DNA of 64,000 nt from Ustilago trichophora (taxonomy: Eukaryota; Basidiomycota; Ustilaginomycetes; Ustilaginales; Ustilaginaceae): NCBI GenBank assembly GCA_900323505.1, contig OOIN01000027.1:310001-374000 (forward strand). The letters run 5' to 3'. Shown here one piece after another: positions 18,998-27,345 of this stretch (the stretch's first letter is position 1; each line of letters starts with the position of its first letter). Position numbers and translations under genes: made by a program. The notes under the pieces are model-generated. The model worked only from the letters and a program-made list of their open reading frames with translations. It did not search any database and had not been told where the DNA came from.

Positions 18998-19960
18998 TCA
19001 GGGATAACTCACAGAGGCGGTCAAGCTACAAGTGATGATCTTTTCCTGGCTTGCAGAGTGTGTGGCCTTGTCAGACTTCTTCAATGTAGAAGTCAACAAT
19101 TTTCCAGCCACCTTGTCTGCCCAGTTCACCTGTGAAGCATTCTCCAGGTCCATGTACAGGGTTGGCACCATGTGCTTGGCAACGACACTTTTTTGAGCAT
19201 TAGACAGCCAATCCAGGTATCTGGCAGAGATGGGGGCCAGATACCTGTTGGCAATCTCCGGCTGTGCTTGGAACCACACATGTGGTGCAAAAGCTGGCAC
19301 CAGTGGACACTGGAATATGCCAGGGTTGAGTTGTTGGCCCCCCCAAAGAGCTGTGAGCTTGCTCGGGTGAAACATGATCATGTGTTGCCAAGGTGAACTC
19401 CTACTGCTTGGTTCAAATGCATTGGCTGGTCCAAGATCCGCAAAAAGACCCACTTGCTGATGGGAGGACAACAGGAATGCATTTGTCCTCCTGAAAGGGC
19501 AGAGTGGGCAAAATCCAACTGCAACCATGAAATCAAGCAGCTTGCGCTCTCTCTCGTAAGCATGGCTGATCCCTCCCAGGAATTGGAGCCAAGAGATTCT
19601 GAATTGAGCTGCGGCCAATTCAGACTCCAGGTCCTGTGGCTCATCAAAAATTCCTCCTTCCAGGACCTGTGCTTGGTCAAAAATCTCATCTCTTGGGTCC
19701 CCATGGTCCATCCTTGCACTGATGTCTTCCATCACACCTTCCATTTGATTGACCATCTGTGTGTCAACACTGGTGGTGCCATCAATGGTTGGTGTGATTG
19801 TTGTGTTTTTGCTGCCCAATGGCACAGCCAAAGCATGTTGGACGCTGGCTGCTTCCTGCTGCTTGTAGAGATCTTGGCTCTTGACTCCTGTGTAGAGTCT
19901 GGCAGCAGCATCTGGAAGTTCTGGTCTTTGGCTCTTGAGCTGTTCCTGAGCTTTCTTCAT
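18998..19960 (-). CDS. Unrecognised protein in accessory island
   Basis: 320 residues from the ATG at 19960; the frame is open about 25 codons further up to a TGA near 20035, so an upstream exon joined at an acceptor such as TACAG (about 20025) is possible. No known family recognised. The middle contains FCPLCPFRRTNAFLLSSHQQ, a Cys-x2-Cys pair followed by a His, resembling half a zinc-binding site, and a Trp-rich segment (WQHMIMFHP, ALWGGQQLN, VWFQAQPE). The C-terminus is Lys/Ser-rich. Composition looks like genuine protein rather than a chance ORF, and codon use (more A/T at third positions) differs from neighbouring housekeeping genes. It may be the main protein of a mobile element. Confidence 0.5.
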   Translation of the reverse strand: MKKAQEQLKSQRPELPDAAARLYTGVKSQDLYKQQEAASVQHALAVPLGSKNTTITPTIDGTTSVDTQMVNQMEGVMEDISARMDHGDPRDEIFDQAQVLEGGIFDEPQDLESELAAAQFRISWLQFLGGISHAYERERKLLDFMVAVGFCPLCPFRRTNAFLLSSHQQVGLFADLGPANAFEPSSRSSPWQHMIMFHPSKLTALWGGQQLNPGIFQCPLVPAFAPHVWFQAQPEIANRYLAPISARYLDWLSNAQKSVVAKHMVPTLYMDLENASQVNWADKVAGKLLTSTLKKSDKATHSASQEKIITCSLTASVSYP

Positions 19961-20055
19961 TGCATCCCTTGTGATTGGTGCTGAGAAACTCCCAGTCACA
20001 GCTTTGGCCCTGGCCTCTCTTTTGCTCTGTGCTGTACTTCATGTTTGACTTGTTT

Positions 20056-20415
20056 TTACCCTTTTAACTGCCAAAGAGCAGTCTCACCTGGGTGCCAAAA
20101 TCCTGTTATAGTCAATGGAAGGATGCATAAGGCAGACCCACTGCCAATGTGTGTGCCCTGAGCAGATTGTTTGCCTCCAAGACAGTGATTCCCTCCCCAT
20201 GATATTGGAAGATGGTGGAGTTGCAACAGCCAACAAACTGATTTCAAGGAGATTCCAACAATTCTGTTAGGGTTAGGCTTTGGCCTCTCCACTGGCAAGG
20301 CATTGCACTCAATGACAGCAGTGCATTCCTGTGCAAGGTCATGCAGGAGTGCCAAGCCTGTGAGCCGCTTGAAGATCATTGTGAGGACTTGGAATTTGTT
20401 CAGCACCGAGCGCAC
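20056..20415 (-). pseudogene. Coding fragment sharing a motif with 22549-22923
   Basis: The frame reads through LNKFQVLTMIFKRLTGLALL and ECTAVIECNALPVERPKPN, lacks an ATG at its open end and ends at a TGA near 20056. The ECNxLPxERxK peptide recurs in a second open frame 2.4 kb away, showing both derive from one coding sequence. Not recognised further. Confidence 0.35.
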
Positions 20416-20454
20416 ACTGTGCTTGGTCTCGCTTGTGAGCTGTGAAGGCTGAAG

Positions 20455-20808
20455 TCAAACGACTGTGAAGGAAGCGATGAGCTTCCAGAAGCCGCGGTCT
20501 GTTGAGAGGTCCGGCTGTGGTTGCCTCTTGAGAACATCATCAGCTGTGTATGCTGGCTCCCCATCGCCGAAGAGACGCTTGAGATGCACCTTGCTGATGA
20601 ACAGCCTGAGAAACTCCTCTGCCTTCTTCTGGCGCAGGAGCCAAGCTGGCGAGACCTGCAGCTGGTGGAAGGTGTCGATAAGGTCCTTGTGTACTGTGTC
20701 AACATTCGCCTGAAGCCCAAGCAAAGCTTCATTTGTTTCAAAGCACCTCTCCAAGTTTGTTTTCTGCCTGGAGATGCAATCTTGCATATTGTATTGCACT
20801 CCAGCCAT
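20455..20808 (-). CDS. Unrecognised small ORF in accessory island
   Basis: 117 residues from the ATG at 20808, predicted helical: CISRQKTNLERCFETNEALL, VHKDLIDTFHQLQ, RQKKAEEFLRLFISKVHLKRLF, then GEPAYTADDVLKRQPQPDL and GFWKLIASF. It could be the 5' exon of a larger gene continuing into the fragment at 20056-20415, since both are on the same strand and in order. No family recognised. Confidence 0.4.
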   Translation of the reverse strand: MAGVQYNMQDCISRQKTNLERCFETNEALLGLQANVDTVHKDLIDTFHQLQVSPAWLLRQKKAEEFLRLFISKVHLKRLFGDGEPAYTADDVLKRQPQPDLSTDRGFWKLIASFTVV

Positions 20809-20934
20809 TGCAGTTCAGGTCGCCTCTGCCGGCGCCTGAATGCTGTGAAGCAGGGCCCTGGCGGGGCCTGAGGAAGTCATCACAATATATTGGTATTGAT
20901 ATGTGGATGTTTGAACAATGACAATGATGATGAT

Positions 20935-21090
20935 GACAGCTTCCGGACAGGCGCTCACAGGCAATGAGAGATGATTCATGTCTTAGTTTCAATTACATAC
21001 ACTCATGGCTATGATCAGAGTGTAGCCAGGCACAAGAAAGAGCACAGGCAGAAGGCTGGTCTATTCTTTGGCTCAGGCAACTCTGTAAGC
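20935..21090. repeat. Duplicated module, copy 1
   Basis: Runs from CAGCTTCCGGACAGGCGCTC through ACTCATGGCT to TTTGGCTCAGGCAACTCTGT and matches 22385-22570 in direct orientation with scattered substitutions and a ~30-bp insertion in copy 2. Confidence 0.65.
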
Positions 21091-21327
21091 TTACACATGT
21101 AGCTTGACTCTTGAAATGGCAAGACAAGATATTTGTGATTACAATTGCAAAGTGTGACACAGCTACCTTGGGACGTACCGACACTGCAAATATACAATGT
21201 ACACACAAACATGGGATCAGCTTCACACAGAGACAGAAGAGGGAAACTTATGTTCAATGTATTTCAAGAAACGTATGATAGCAATGCACAAACATCTTTT
21301 CAAACACGGACAGAATAAGGACAGCTA

Positions 21328-21941
21328 TTATTCATATTGCACAGATTGAATTACAAGAACAAAAAGGACACAATGATGGCTACAGACGAAAAGAGAGGCA
21401 ACAGCAGTCAAGTTCATTTTACAACTGGGGACAGCAGTGACCTGAGAGATGCAGGAGGCAATGGTGACCAAGACAATGAGGACGGCGATGGCAACCCAGA
21501 CGATGAGGGTGGTTGAGGTGGTGACAACGGACGAGGTGATCATGGCGATCAAAGCAATGATGGCAATCAAAGTGATCAACATGACAATGGCGATGAAAGC
21601 AACCAATGTGATGATGGCAATCGAGGTGATGGTGGCAATCAAAGTCACAAGGGTGATCAAGGTGATGGAGGCGTAGGAAAGATGAAGAGTGTCAGTACTA
21701 AACAAATGCAAGATGGTGATGAGTGAAGCTGTACTTACGGAGAGCCGAAGAGGAGCAGAGAGAACATTTTGGTGGGCAAAGTCTCGCGAGGCGGACATAA
21801 GAATGGTGAGCGCGGAGGCAGCCACATGGACAGAGTGCGGGAGAGGTTCATGTGCTGAAGCAACGTTGACTGCGGGAGCGGAAGAGCATGTCTTGCTCCA
21901 TGGATGGGGACGAGAGCGTGGTGGAGGTAAGGGAACTGCAT
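21328..21941 (-). CDS. Possible small hydrophobic membrane protein with one short intron
   Basis: Exon 1 complement 21739-21941 (ATG at 21941, ends in LLLFGSP) and exon 2 complement 21328-21697, joined across a 41-bp intron with donor GTAAGT and acceptor GTTTAG; splicing keeps one frame. The product has about 80 residues almost wholly of I, L, V, T and A (SITLITLVTLIATITSIAII and so on), consistent with three or four membrane segments, encoded by a degenerate internal repeat. No family recognised. Caution: 41 bp is short even for fungi, the opposite strand of the repeat is also open as a Gly/Asp/Asn-rich frame, and either could be chance. Kept as a low-confidence model. Confidence 0.3.
21450..21680. 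repeat. Degenerate tandem repeat built on GGTGAT/GGCAATCAA
   Basis: Roughly 230 bp of imperfect units such as GGCAATCAAAGTGATCAA; the triplet register is kept, giving hydrophobic peptide on one strand and Gly/Asp/Asn-rich peptide on the other. Confidence 0.65.
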
Positions 21942-21961
21942 CAATGAGGAGAGATAGTCTC

Positions 21962-22178
21962 AAGTGTCGATACATGAAAGAATGGTGGTGGTTTGGAGAC
22001 TTGTAGAGCCGCGTTGTACGCTATGAGCTTTTGCATCGTGAATATTTGGCTTGCGCATTGAGCAGAATGTGAAGTGTCGATACGGGAAAGAACGGTGGTG
22101 GTTTGGAGACTTGTAGAGCCGCGCATGCTATGAGCTTTTGCATCGTGGAGTTTTGGCTTGCACATTGAGCAGAATGTG
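21962..22178. repeat. 110-bp tandem duplication
   Basis: Unit 1 is 21962-22071 and unit 2 is 22072-22178; both begin AAGTGTCGATAC and end GAGCAGAATGTG, with a few substitutions and a short deletion in unit 2. Confidence 0.9.
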
Positions 22179-22187
22179 ACCGTAGTC

Positions 22188-22286
22188 ATGAAGCCAGGCC
22201 TTGTTGAACATGAAGAGATGGAAGAACTTTGCCAAAAGCTTCACACAGACGTGTCAAGTGGAGGCGCAGACCTGTCAGGGTCCTGA
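22188..22286 (+). pseudogene. ORF remnant, 32 residues
   Basis: ATG-led frame containing MKPGLVEHEEMEELCQKLHT, open upstream as QNVTVV. Its composition is protein-like, and a second open frame (GPEWTKVRENQAQDYQQIF, to 22431) follows in another phase, suggesting a frameshifted coding sequence. Confidence 0.35.
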
Positions 22287-22384
22287 ATGGACCAAAGTCC
22301 GAGAAAACCAAGCCCAGGATTACCAACAGATTTTTGTCGATCGGGAGCTTGCCAATGGAGAGGTGGAAAAAAAGGCAAGTCTAA

Positions 22385-22570
22385 CAGCTGATGGTTTCCA
22401 GACAGGCACTCACAGGGAATATATGTCTTAAGTTTCATTACAAACACTCATGGCTACAGGAAGCACAACCAAGTGAGCATTCTCTGTTTGGAGTGTAGCC
22501 AGGCACAATCAAGAGCACAGGCAGAAAGCAAATCTAAACTTCTTTGGCTCAGGCAATTCTGTGAGTCACA
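22385..22570. repeat. Duplicated module, copy 2
   Basis: Direct repeat of 20935-21090; shares GACAGGCRCTCACAGG, ACTCATGGCT, GTGTAGCCAGGCACAA and CTTTGGCTCAGGCAA. Confidence 0.65.
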
Positions 22571-22923
22571 CAAGGTGGCCTGCTTCTCAAAGAAATCTTT
22601 CTTGATGTAGTGTTGAGATTTGCAAAGGTAGCAACTGATTTGGATCTTTCCTTTGGTAGTACATTGCATTCCATGGCAACAATGCATTCCTGGATCAGGT
22701 CAGATTGCACTGCAATTGCTGGAAATTGCTCAAGAGCCCATTTGACAATTGAATATGGACAATGTGAAGGATGATGACAGAGCCAAGAATGTAGGTGCTG
22801 ATGAGATATGAGGTGGTACCAATGACTAGTCTTGTGGTCCTTACAACCAGTCAGATTCAACCTATTCTCTGGTGTGTGTTTGTACAATGCTGACATCTTG
22901 TCAAAGGAAAGACCAGATTCCAC
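22549..22923 (-). pseudogene. Coding fragment with ECNVLPKERSK motif
   Basis: Open frame of about 124 codons without an ATG at its open end, including HTPENRLNLTGCKDHKTSHW and LIQECIVAMECNVLPKERSK. The last motif parallels ECNALPVERPK at 20056-20415, so these are diverged copies. The 5' part resembles a His/Cys-containing domain but is not recognised. Confidence 0.35.
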
Positions 22924-23082
22924 TTAGCTTTCCAGCTCCTAGACTGGTTCCTCAACAGAGATTTTGTCAATTACAACATTGTGCAAGGAAAAGCAGAGCT
23001 CAAAAGCTCAAGATCTGAGAAAAGTGTGATGATTGAGAAGCCTGACATGGATATTGAGGTCCCATACCAAAAAGTTCAATAG
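22894..23082 (+). pseudogene. C-terminal coding fragment of an unknown protein
   Basis: Sixty-two codons between two stops with strongly protein-like content: FHLAFQLLDWFLNRDFVNYN, then ELKSSRSEKSVMIEKPDMDI and EVPYQKVQ. No ATG precedes it. Likely the 3' end of a lost ORF. Confidence 0.35.
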
Positions 23083-23250
23083 GAGAGGTGCAACTGTGTG
23101 TAGATGCGTTGGACCCTTGTTTGCGGGGTAATTTCAGGCACAGACCACCAGGCCGGCTATCCCGGTCATCCGAGATCAACGTTCTCCTTCTCTGGTTTCA
23201 CCACCACCTCCTTCACCCGCGATACCTCCAAACTGAGACACAATACAGCT

Positions 23251-24095
23251 ATGACAACCCCAAACTACTCAACCGGAAATGATCGCTTCGACGCTGAAGC
23301 AGCTACTTGGGACACCAAACCCGAAGTCGTCCTTTCGTCGAAGCTCTGTCTCGAATCCATCCTAGCTCACTCGCCTTCCCACTTTCCCGCACTATCGGCA
23401 TCTTCAGTGCTCGAGATTGGATGTGGCACAGGACTGCTCACCATCCCGCTTGCACAGCATGTACAAAACATTCTCGCACTAGACACAGCGCAGGGGATGA
23501 TCAGTATGCTTGATGCAAAGATCGACGCCAACGGTTTGACAGAGAAGGTGCGCGCTAAGGTAAAACTGCTCGAAGATCCTGAGGACGAAGTGTTGGAAGG
23601 AAAAGAATGGGACGCCGTGGTGAGCCATTTGGTCTTTCACCATGTACCGGATATGCTAGAGCTGGTCAAAGTTATGTTTGGCACGTTGAAGGAAGGCGGC
23701 AGGGTCTGGATCAGCGATTTCGAGGATAACGGCATTCAAGCTGAGGCTTTTCACCCGAAGGAGAAGGTATGTTCTCATCACCCGCGATCCAAGCGATCCA
23801 TCCGGTTCTTGATCGCTCAAGAACCACGAGTGACGTTCAAGAGATACAGAGAAAGGGACAGAGAGAACACACGAAACTGACAGTAACTTTTCATTGGTCT
23901 ATCTATTTGATCATCACGAAACAGCATGCGGGAGTGGAAAGGCACGGCCTTAAACGCAAGGACATGGAAGCGATTCTCACTGAAGCAGGATTCAAAGACG
24001 TCGAAGTCTTCACAAGCTTCACAATGGAGAAAGAGGTCGAGTCCGGTGGTGTACAAGCGTTCCCATTCCTCGCCATCACCGGAATCAAACGTTAA
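23251..24095 (+). CDS. Class I SAM-dependent methyltransferase
   Basis: Two exons, 23251-23766 and 23925-24095, with a 158-bp intron (GTATGT..AAACAG). 228 residues. Motif I is VLEIGCGTGLLTIPLA (near residue 53), motif II acidic residue in NILALDTAQGMI, then EWDAVVSHLVFHHVPD and LKEGGRVWISDFED, the UbiE/COQ5-like seven-strand fold. After the intron the product continues GLKRKDMEAILTEAGFKDVE and FPFLAITGIKR, a normal C-terminal strand pair. An in-frame ATG at 23104 would add 49 residues rich in Ser/Thr/Arg, which could be a mitochondrial presequence; the 23251 start is preferred because the fold begins soon after. The substrate is unknown. It ends 81 bp from the convergent next gene. Confidence 0.85.
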
Positions 24096-24176
24096 CATCA
24101 CGTTGTCTCTGCCACGCTAATGAAATGTGCACATGTCTTCAAGTGATGCTGTTCCGAGTGTGTAGTATTACGTATG

Positions 24177-27014
24177 TCAGGGATGCTCGGGAGAGCGTAC
24201 AGACGATTCGACGAGCCATAGTTCGCGTAAGGCTTCCACCGTCCGACCCTGATTAGCGGTCAGCACAAGACTTGCGTCCCACCTCTGCCGAAGGTCTTGC
24301 TGCATTTCTGTCTGTTGCACCGCCTGCCATCTGGCGAGGAGGTCACTGTAAAATCGATCTCCTTCTTCAACCTCTTGCTCCTTCTCTGCTTGTACAAAGT
24401 GCCGCACAGCCACATCGAGATCCAGCGTCCTTGCCAGCAAATCATCCCTGACCGCTGCCGCCTCTTCCACCATGCTCCCGCCCTCTGTGTGGGAGACGCG
24501 GATTAGAGCCCTGATGAGCGCTGTGTATGTGGCCAAGTTGGCCGGGGCGAAGCTTGGTTGTGCTTCATTCACCATATGTTCAGCCGGCGACGGTGAAAGG
24601 GGGGAAGAGGTGTTGATGCCCACCGCTCGAGCGAGAACACTTGTGGTGCTGGTCCAGCGAGCTCTACCCTCGCGGGCCAGACATTCAAGCGCGATCGTCC
24701 ACGAGCTTACGCTGGGTCGGACGGCAAATTGCTCCGTCATATCGCGGATGATGTCGAGCATAGCTTGTGATGATCCGAAGCTTTGCTTCTCGATTTTTGC
24801 TTCCGGGGAGGTGGCATGGGTCTCGACGTTGAGTCGGCCAGAGGCTCGTAAGAAGGGATCAAAGGTGTGACTGTCTGGTCTCTGGGATGGTGGCCATTGG
24901 TCAAACACCAGCTCTTGCACTTCCTCCTCTGTGGAATCCTGCTGAGAAGCCGTGGTGGAGGGGATCGACGACTCCTTCCACACGTTGTACACTTGCATCA
25001 GACGAGAATAGTCCTTAGCTTCCACGCATACACCCGTGATCGCTTTCAGCATGAGATTGATTGAGTGTGTAGAGGGCCAATGCTTGCCTCTCATACCCGT
25101 GACTTGGTCGGTGGATTCTCGCCTGCTTGGTTTGGGCAGAGATTGCTGGTCGAGCGCAAGTGAGACAAGCTCTGTGGTGATGCCTCCAGAGGGCATCTTG
25201 AATCCTGCTCTGCCTACGTAGAACTGCACCGCTTCTTTGTACTTCCCCTTTTGAACATAGCCGTACAGCCGCGCTGTCTCCCAGAGCCCTTTGCCACCGC
25301 GCACACGAAGCAAGTTGTCTCGGATGGGACGGAGGAACTCTTCCGCCGTCAGGGTTTCTTGTGATGTTGGGTCGGGAGGCTCGAACTCTGGGTGGTGCAT
25401 ATCGGTCTCGGTGAGAGACGAGGTTACGGAGACTGTGCCCAGCTTGTTAGCCATGTCGTTGAGCTCCGATAGGATTCGGGCTGATGGTAGGTGGGCAAAG
25501 ATCGATTCACCGTCTGCACTTGAAGAAGCGTATGGCAGGGGTGGTTCGTCCCCGTCCCGTCGCACACGTGCCGCAGAACGTAGGACGTAGAGAAGATGAT
25601 CTCTTGCTGTGACGACATCGCCTTGCTGCAGGTGGGCTTGGATGGTGTTGTCGAGGCTGGAGCCTGGACGCGATGCGTAATCTGTATCCGTCTCGATGGA
25701 CGTGAAAGCGGCTTGTCGCTGGATCCGTTCTATAACGACATCGACATTGACGCATTTATGCATCATGGGTCGTGTTGGTGCGCTTGACAGTCGATCAGCC
25801 AGAGACCGCGCTTGATCAACCCAGAAAGATCCAGCTCGGACGAGCTCTTCCATGAGCAAATTCTCCGTGAAGCTCTCAAGCCTTAAGATTTGCGCCAATC
25901 CAGCGTTGTTGACATCTACGCTCTTGTACGCCCAGTGAATCGCATCGTCGAATCGTCCCGCCAAAGCCAGTGTGCGAATGCCCAAGTTGTACAGTCCGCG
26001 CAACTCGACCGTCGCTGACAGAATCGCCTTCTTCCTCCCCTCCTCTTTCAACCCCCTCTGACTCTGGTGGACCTGCACAAGCCGATTGAAGTACTGCCAG
26101 GCCAATGCTGGATTCGTTGCTTCAGAGGCGGGCATTCTTCCCACGCCGAATCGCAGAATCTGTGCAAGTGTCGACTGAAGAACGCTCCACAGCCCCTTTT
26201 CTGCCGCGATCATGCTGGCTTTCTGCAGCAACCTCATATCGTCGCCGTACGAATCGAGGAGGATCATGAAGCATTTTCTAAAGTTGGTAGCTATCGAGCG
26301 GACTTGTTTGGGGTAGGTGGTGGAGGAGGCGGTTTCGAGATACTTGGTGCCCGGTGTATAGCCTGGACAGAGACGCATCCATGTAAGCATGTCTTGCTCC
26401 TTGCTATGTCGAATAGCCCACAGTGCTGCGGTGGAGTAGATGGGGAGGGGCTCGTTGAGAGGCGCTCGGAGCGTCTGGAGCTCTCGGAGGACTGTTGTGG
26501 CTGCTTCGAAATCGGCTGCGTTGATCAGGCGGACGAGGAGTTGGGTAGGTGCAGAGAGGGCTGTCGTCGATTCCACGGCTGCTACTGCAGAGGTGCCAAC
26601 CTGCTGTGCTGTATTTGTCTCATCGACGATGGCTGAAGTCGATGCATACTGCGCGTAGCTTTCATCCTCAACCTCGAACAGAGAATAGTCGACTCCCCGG
26701 GGGTCGATGTCGTTGTTGGATCCGGGAAGCGGAGATGCAGGGTTCGAGGTGGAGTATGCGGATGCGAAAGCGAACAGCGGCCGTGTCAATCTAGATGGTC
26801 GTTTCGACTTGGACGACGACGAGGCTGCAGAGTAAGAGAATGAGAGCGGCGTTGGAGCAGAATTGGCTGTCGAAGTTGAGCTAGAGGCAGGCCAGGCGTA
26901 GCTAGGATAGATAGCGGCTGAACTGAGGACACGCCGTTGGTGCTGCGGCTGTTGTTGCTGCCACAGGGCCCGGTAAGCGTCTCTGGCTGGCAGAGCGCTG
27001 TTCGACCTCCGCAT
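24177..27014 (-). CDS. Probable mitochondrial helical-repeat protein (PPR-like)
   Basis: 945 residues from the ATG at 27014. The N-terminus is Arg/Ser/Ala-rich and nearly without acidic residues for ~90 residues (MRRSNSALPARDAYRALW..), as in mitochondrial presequences. The rest is helical, with recurrent segments of the kind LVRLINAADFEAATTVLREL, LYNLGIRTLALAGRFDDAIH, and ARLYGYVQKGKYKEAVQFY, about 35 residues in register, resembling pentatricopeptide repeats; later HSINLMLKAITGVCVEAKDY and SWTIALECLAREGRA fit the same pattern. Known PPR proteins bind organellar RNA; the target here cannot be read. PPR assignment is by eye and moderately sure; mitochondrial location is inferred. It shares a 331-bp divergent promoter with the ER thioredoxin gene. 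Confidence 0.65.
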   Translation of the reverse strand: MRRSNSALPARDAYRALWQQQQPQHQRRVLSSAAIYPSYAWPASSSTSTANSAPTPLSFSYSAASSSSKSKRPSRLTRPLFAFASAYSTSNPASPLPGSNNDIDPRGVDYSLFEVEDESYAQYASTSAIVDETNTAQQVGTSAVAAVESTTALSAPTQLLVRLINAADFEAATTVLRELQTLRAPLNEPLPIYSTAALWAIRHSKEQDMLTWMRLCPGYTPGTKYLETASSTTYPKQVRSIATNFRKCFMILLDSYGDDMRLLQKASMIAAEKGLWSVLQSTLAQILRFGVGRMPASEATNPALAWQYFNRLVQVHQSQRGLKEEGRKKAILSATVELRGLYNLGIRTLALAGRFDDAIHWAYKSVDVNNAGLAQILRLESFTENLLMEELVRAGSFWVDQARSLADRLSSAPTRPMMHKCVNVDVVIERIQRQAAFTSIETDTDYASRPGSSLDNTIQAHLQQGDVVTARDHLLYVLRSAARVRRDGDEPPLPYASSSADGESIFAHLPSARILSELNDMANKLGTVSVTSSLTETDMHHPEFEPPDPTSQETLTAEEFLRPIRDNLLRVRGGKGLWETARLYGYVQKGKYKEAVQFYVGRAGFKMPSGGITTELVSLALDQQSLPKPSRRESTDQVTGMRGKHWPSTHSINLMLKAITGVCVEAKDYSRLMQVYNVWKESSIPSTTASQQDSTEEEVQELVFDQWPPSQRPDSHTFDPFLRASGRLNVETHATSPEAKIEKQSFGSSQAMLDIIRDMTEQFAVRPSVSSWTIALECLAREGRARWTSTTSVLARAVGINTSSPLSPSPAEHMVNEAQPSFAPANLATYTALIRALIRVSHTEGGSMVEEAAAVRDDLLARTLDLDVAVRHFVQAEKEQEVEEGDRFYSDLLARWQAVQQTEMQQDLRQRWDASLVLTANQGRTVEALRELWLVESSVRSPEHP

Positions 27015-27345
27015 CAGGCTCTGTATGACTGTACGAGGCTGATAGATTGTCCCATAAGAGGAGTAGTGGTGACAAGATAGGGAGAAGAAATCGGAAACAC
27101 ACTTTCAGAAGGCCGAAATCCGAGTCCAAAAAATCTCGAGAAATTGTTAAATCGAGAGATGGCGGATGAGCTCTAAATTGTCTCGGCAATTCCGAGGCTT
27201 CCACGTCAACTTTGGAAGGTGTCCCACCAGAGTTCATGAGGCTCGAGCGTGGGGAAATTTCAAGACCCTCCACACCAACACCTTCACTCCTCTCAATCAC
27301 CACCACCACCACCAACATCTCCTTGGCAGGAGCAGACCACCAACA
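27015..27345. promoter_or_regulatory. Divergent promoter between the PPR-like and ER thioredoxin-fold genes
   Basis: Starts at 27014 (minus) and 27346 (plus). The sequence includes a CACCACCACC-type run near 27299-27313. No specific factor site is asserted. Confidence 0.4.

Larger units (their letters stand above)
18914..23082. mobile_element. Accessory island: probable decayed mobile or duplicated element
   Basis: Base and codon use change visibly here: AT-richer, CA/TG-rich DNA unlike the flanking genes. It contains unrecognised ORFs on the minus strand (18998-20808), a duplicated module (20935-21090 and 22385-22570), peptide remnants repeated between 20056-20415 and 22549-22923 (shared ECNxLPxERxK), a 110-bp tandem duplication and ORF debris on the plus strand. 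Its edge lies next to a tRNA and a tRNA fragment. No transposase, integrase or reverse transcriptase was recognised, so the mobile nature is inference; old segmental debris is the alternative. Confidence 0.45.

Noticed and set aside
20262..20274. Interstitial telomere repeat (TTAGGGTTAGG)
   Set aside because: Fewer than two full units inside a coding-like fragment; expected by chance.
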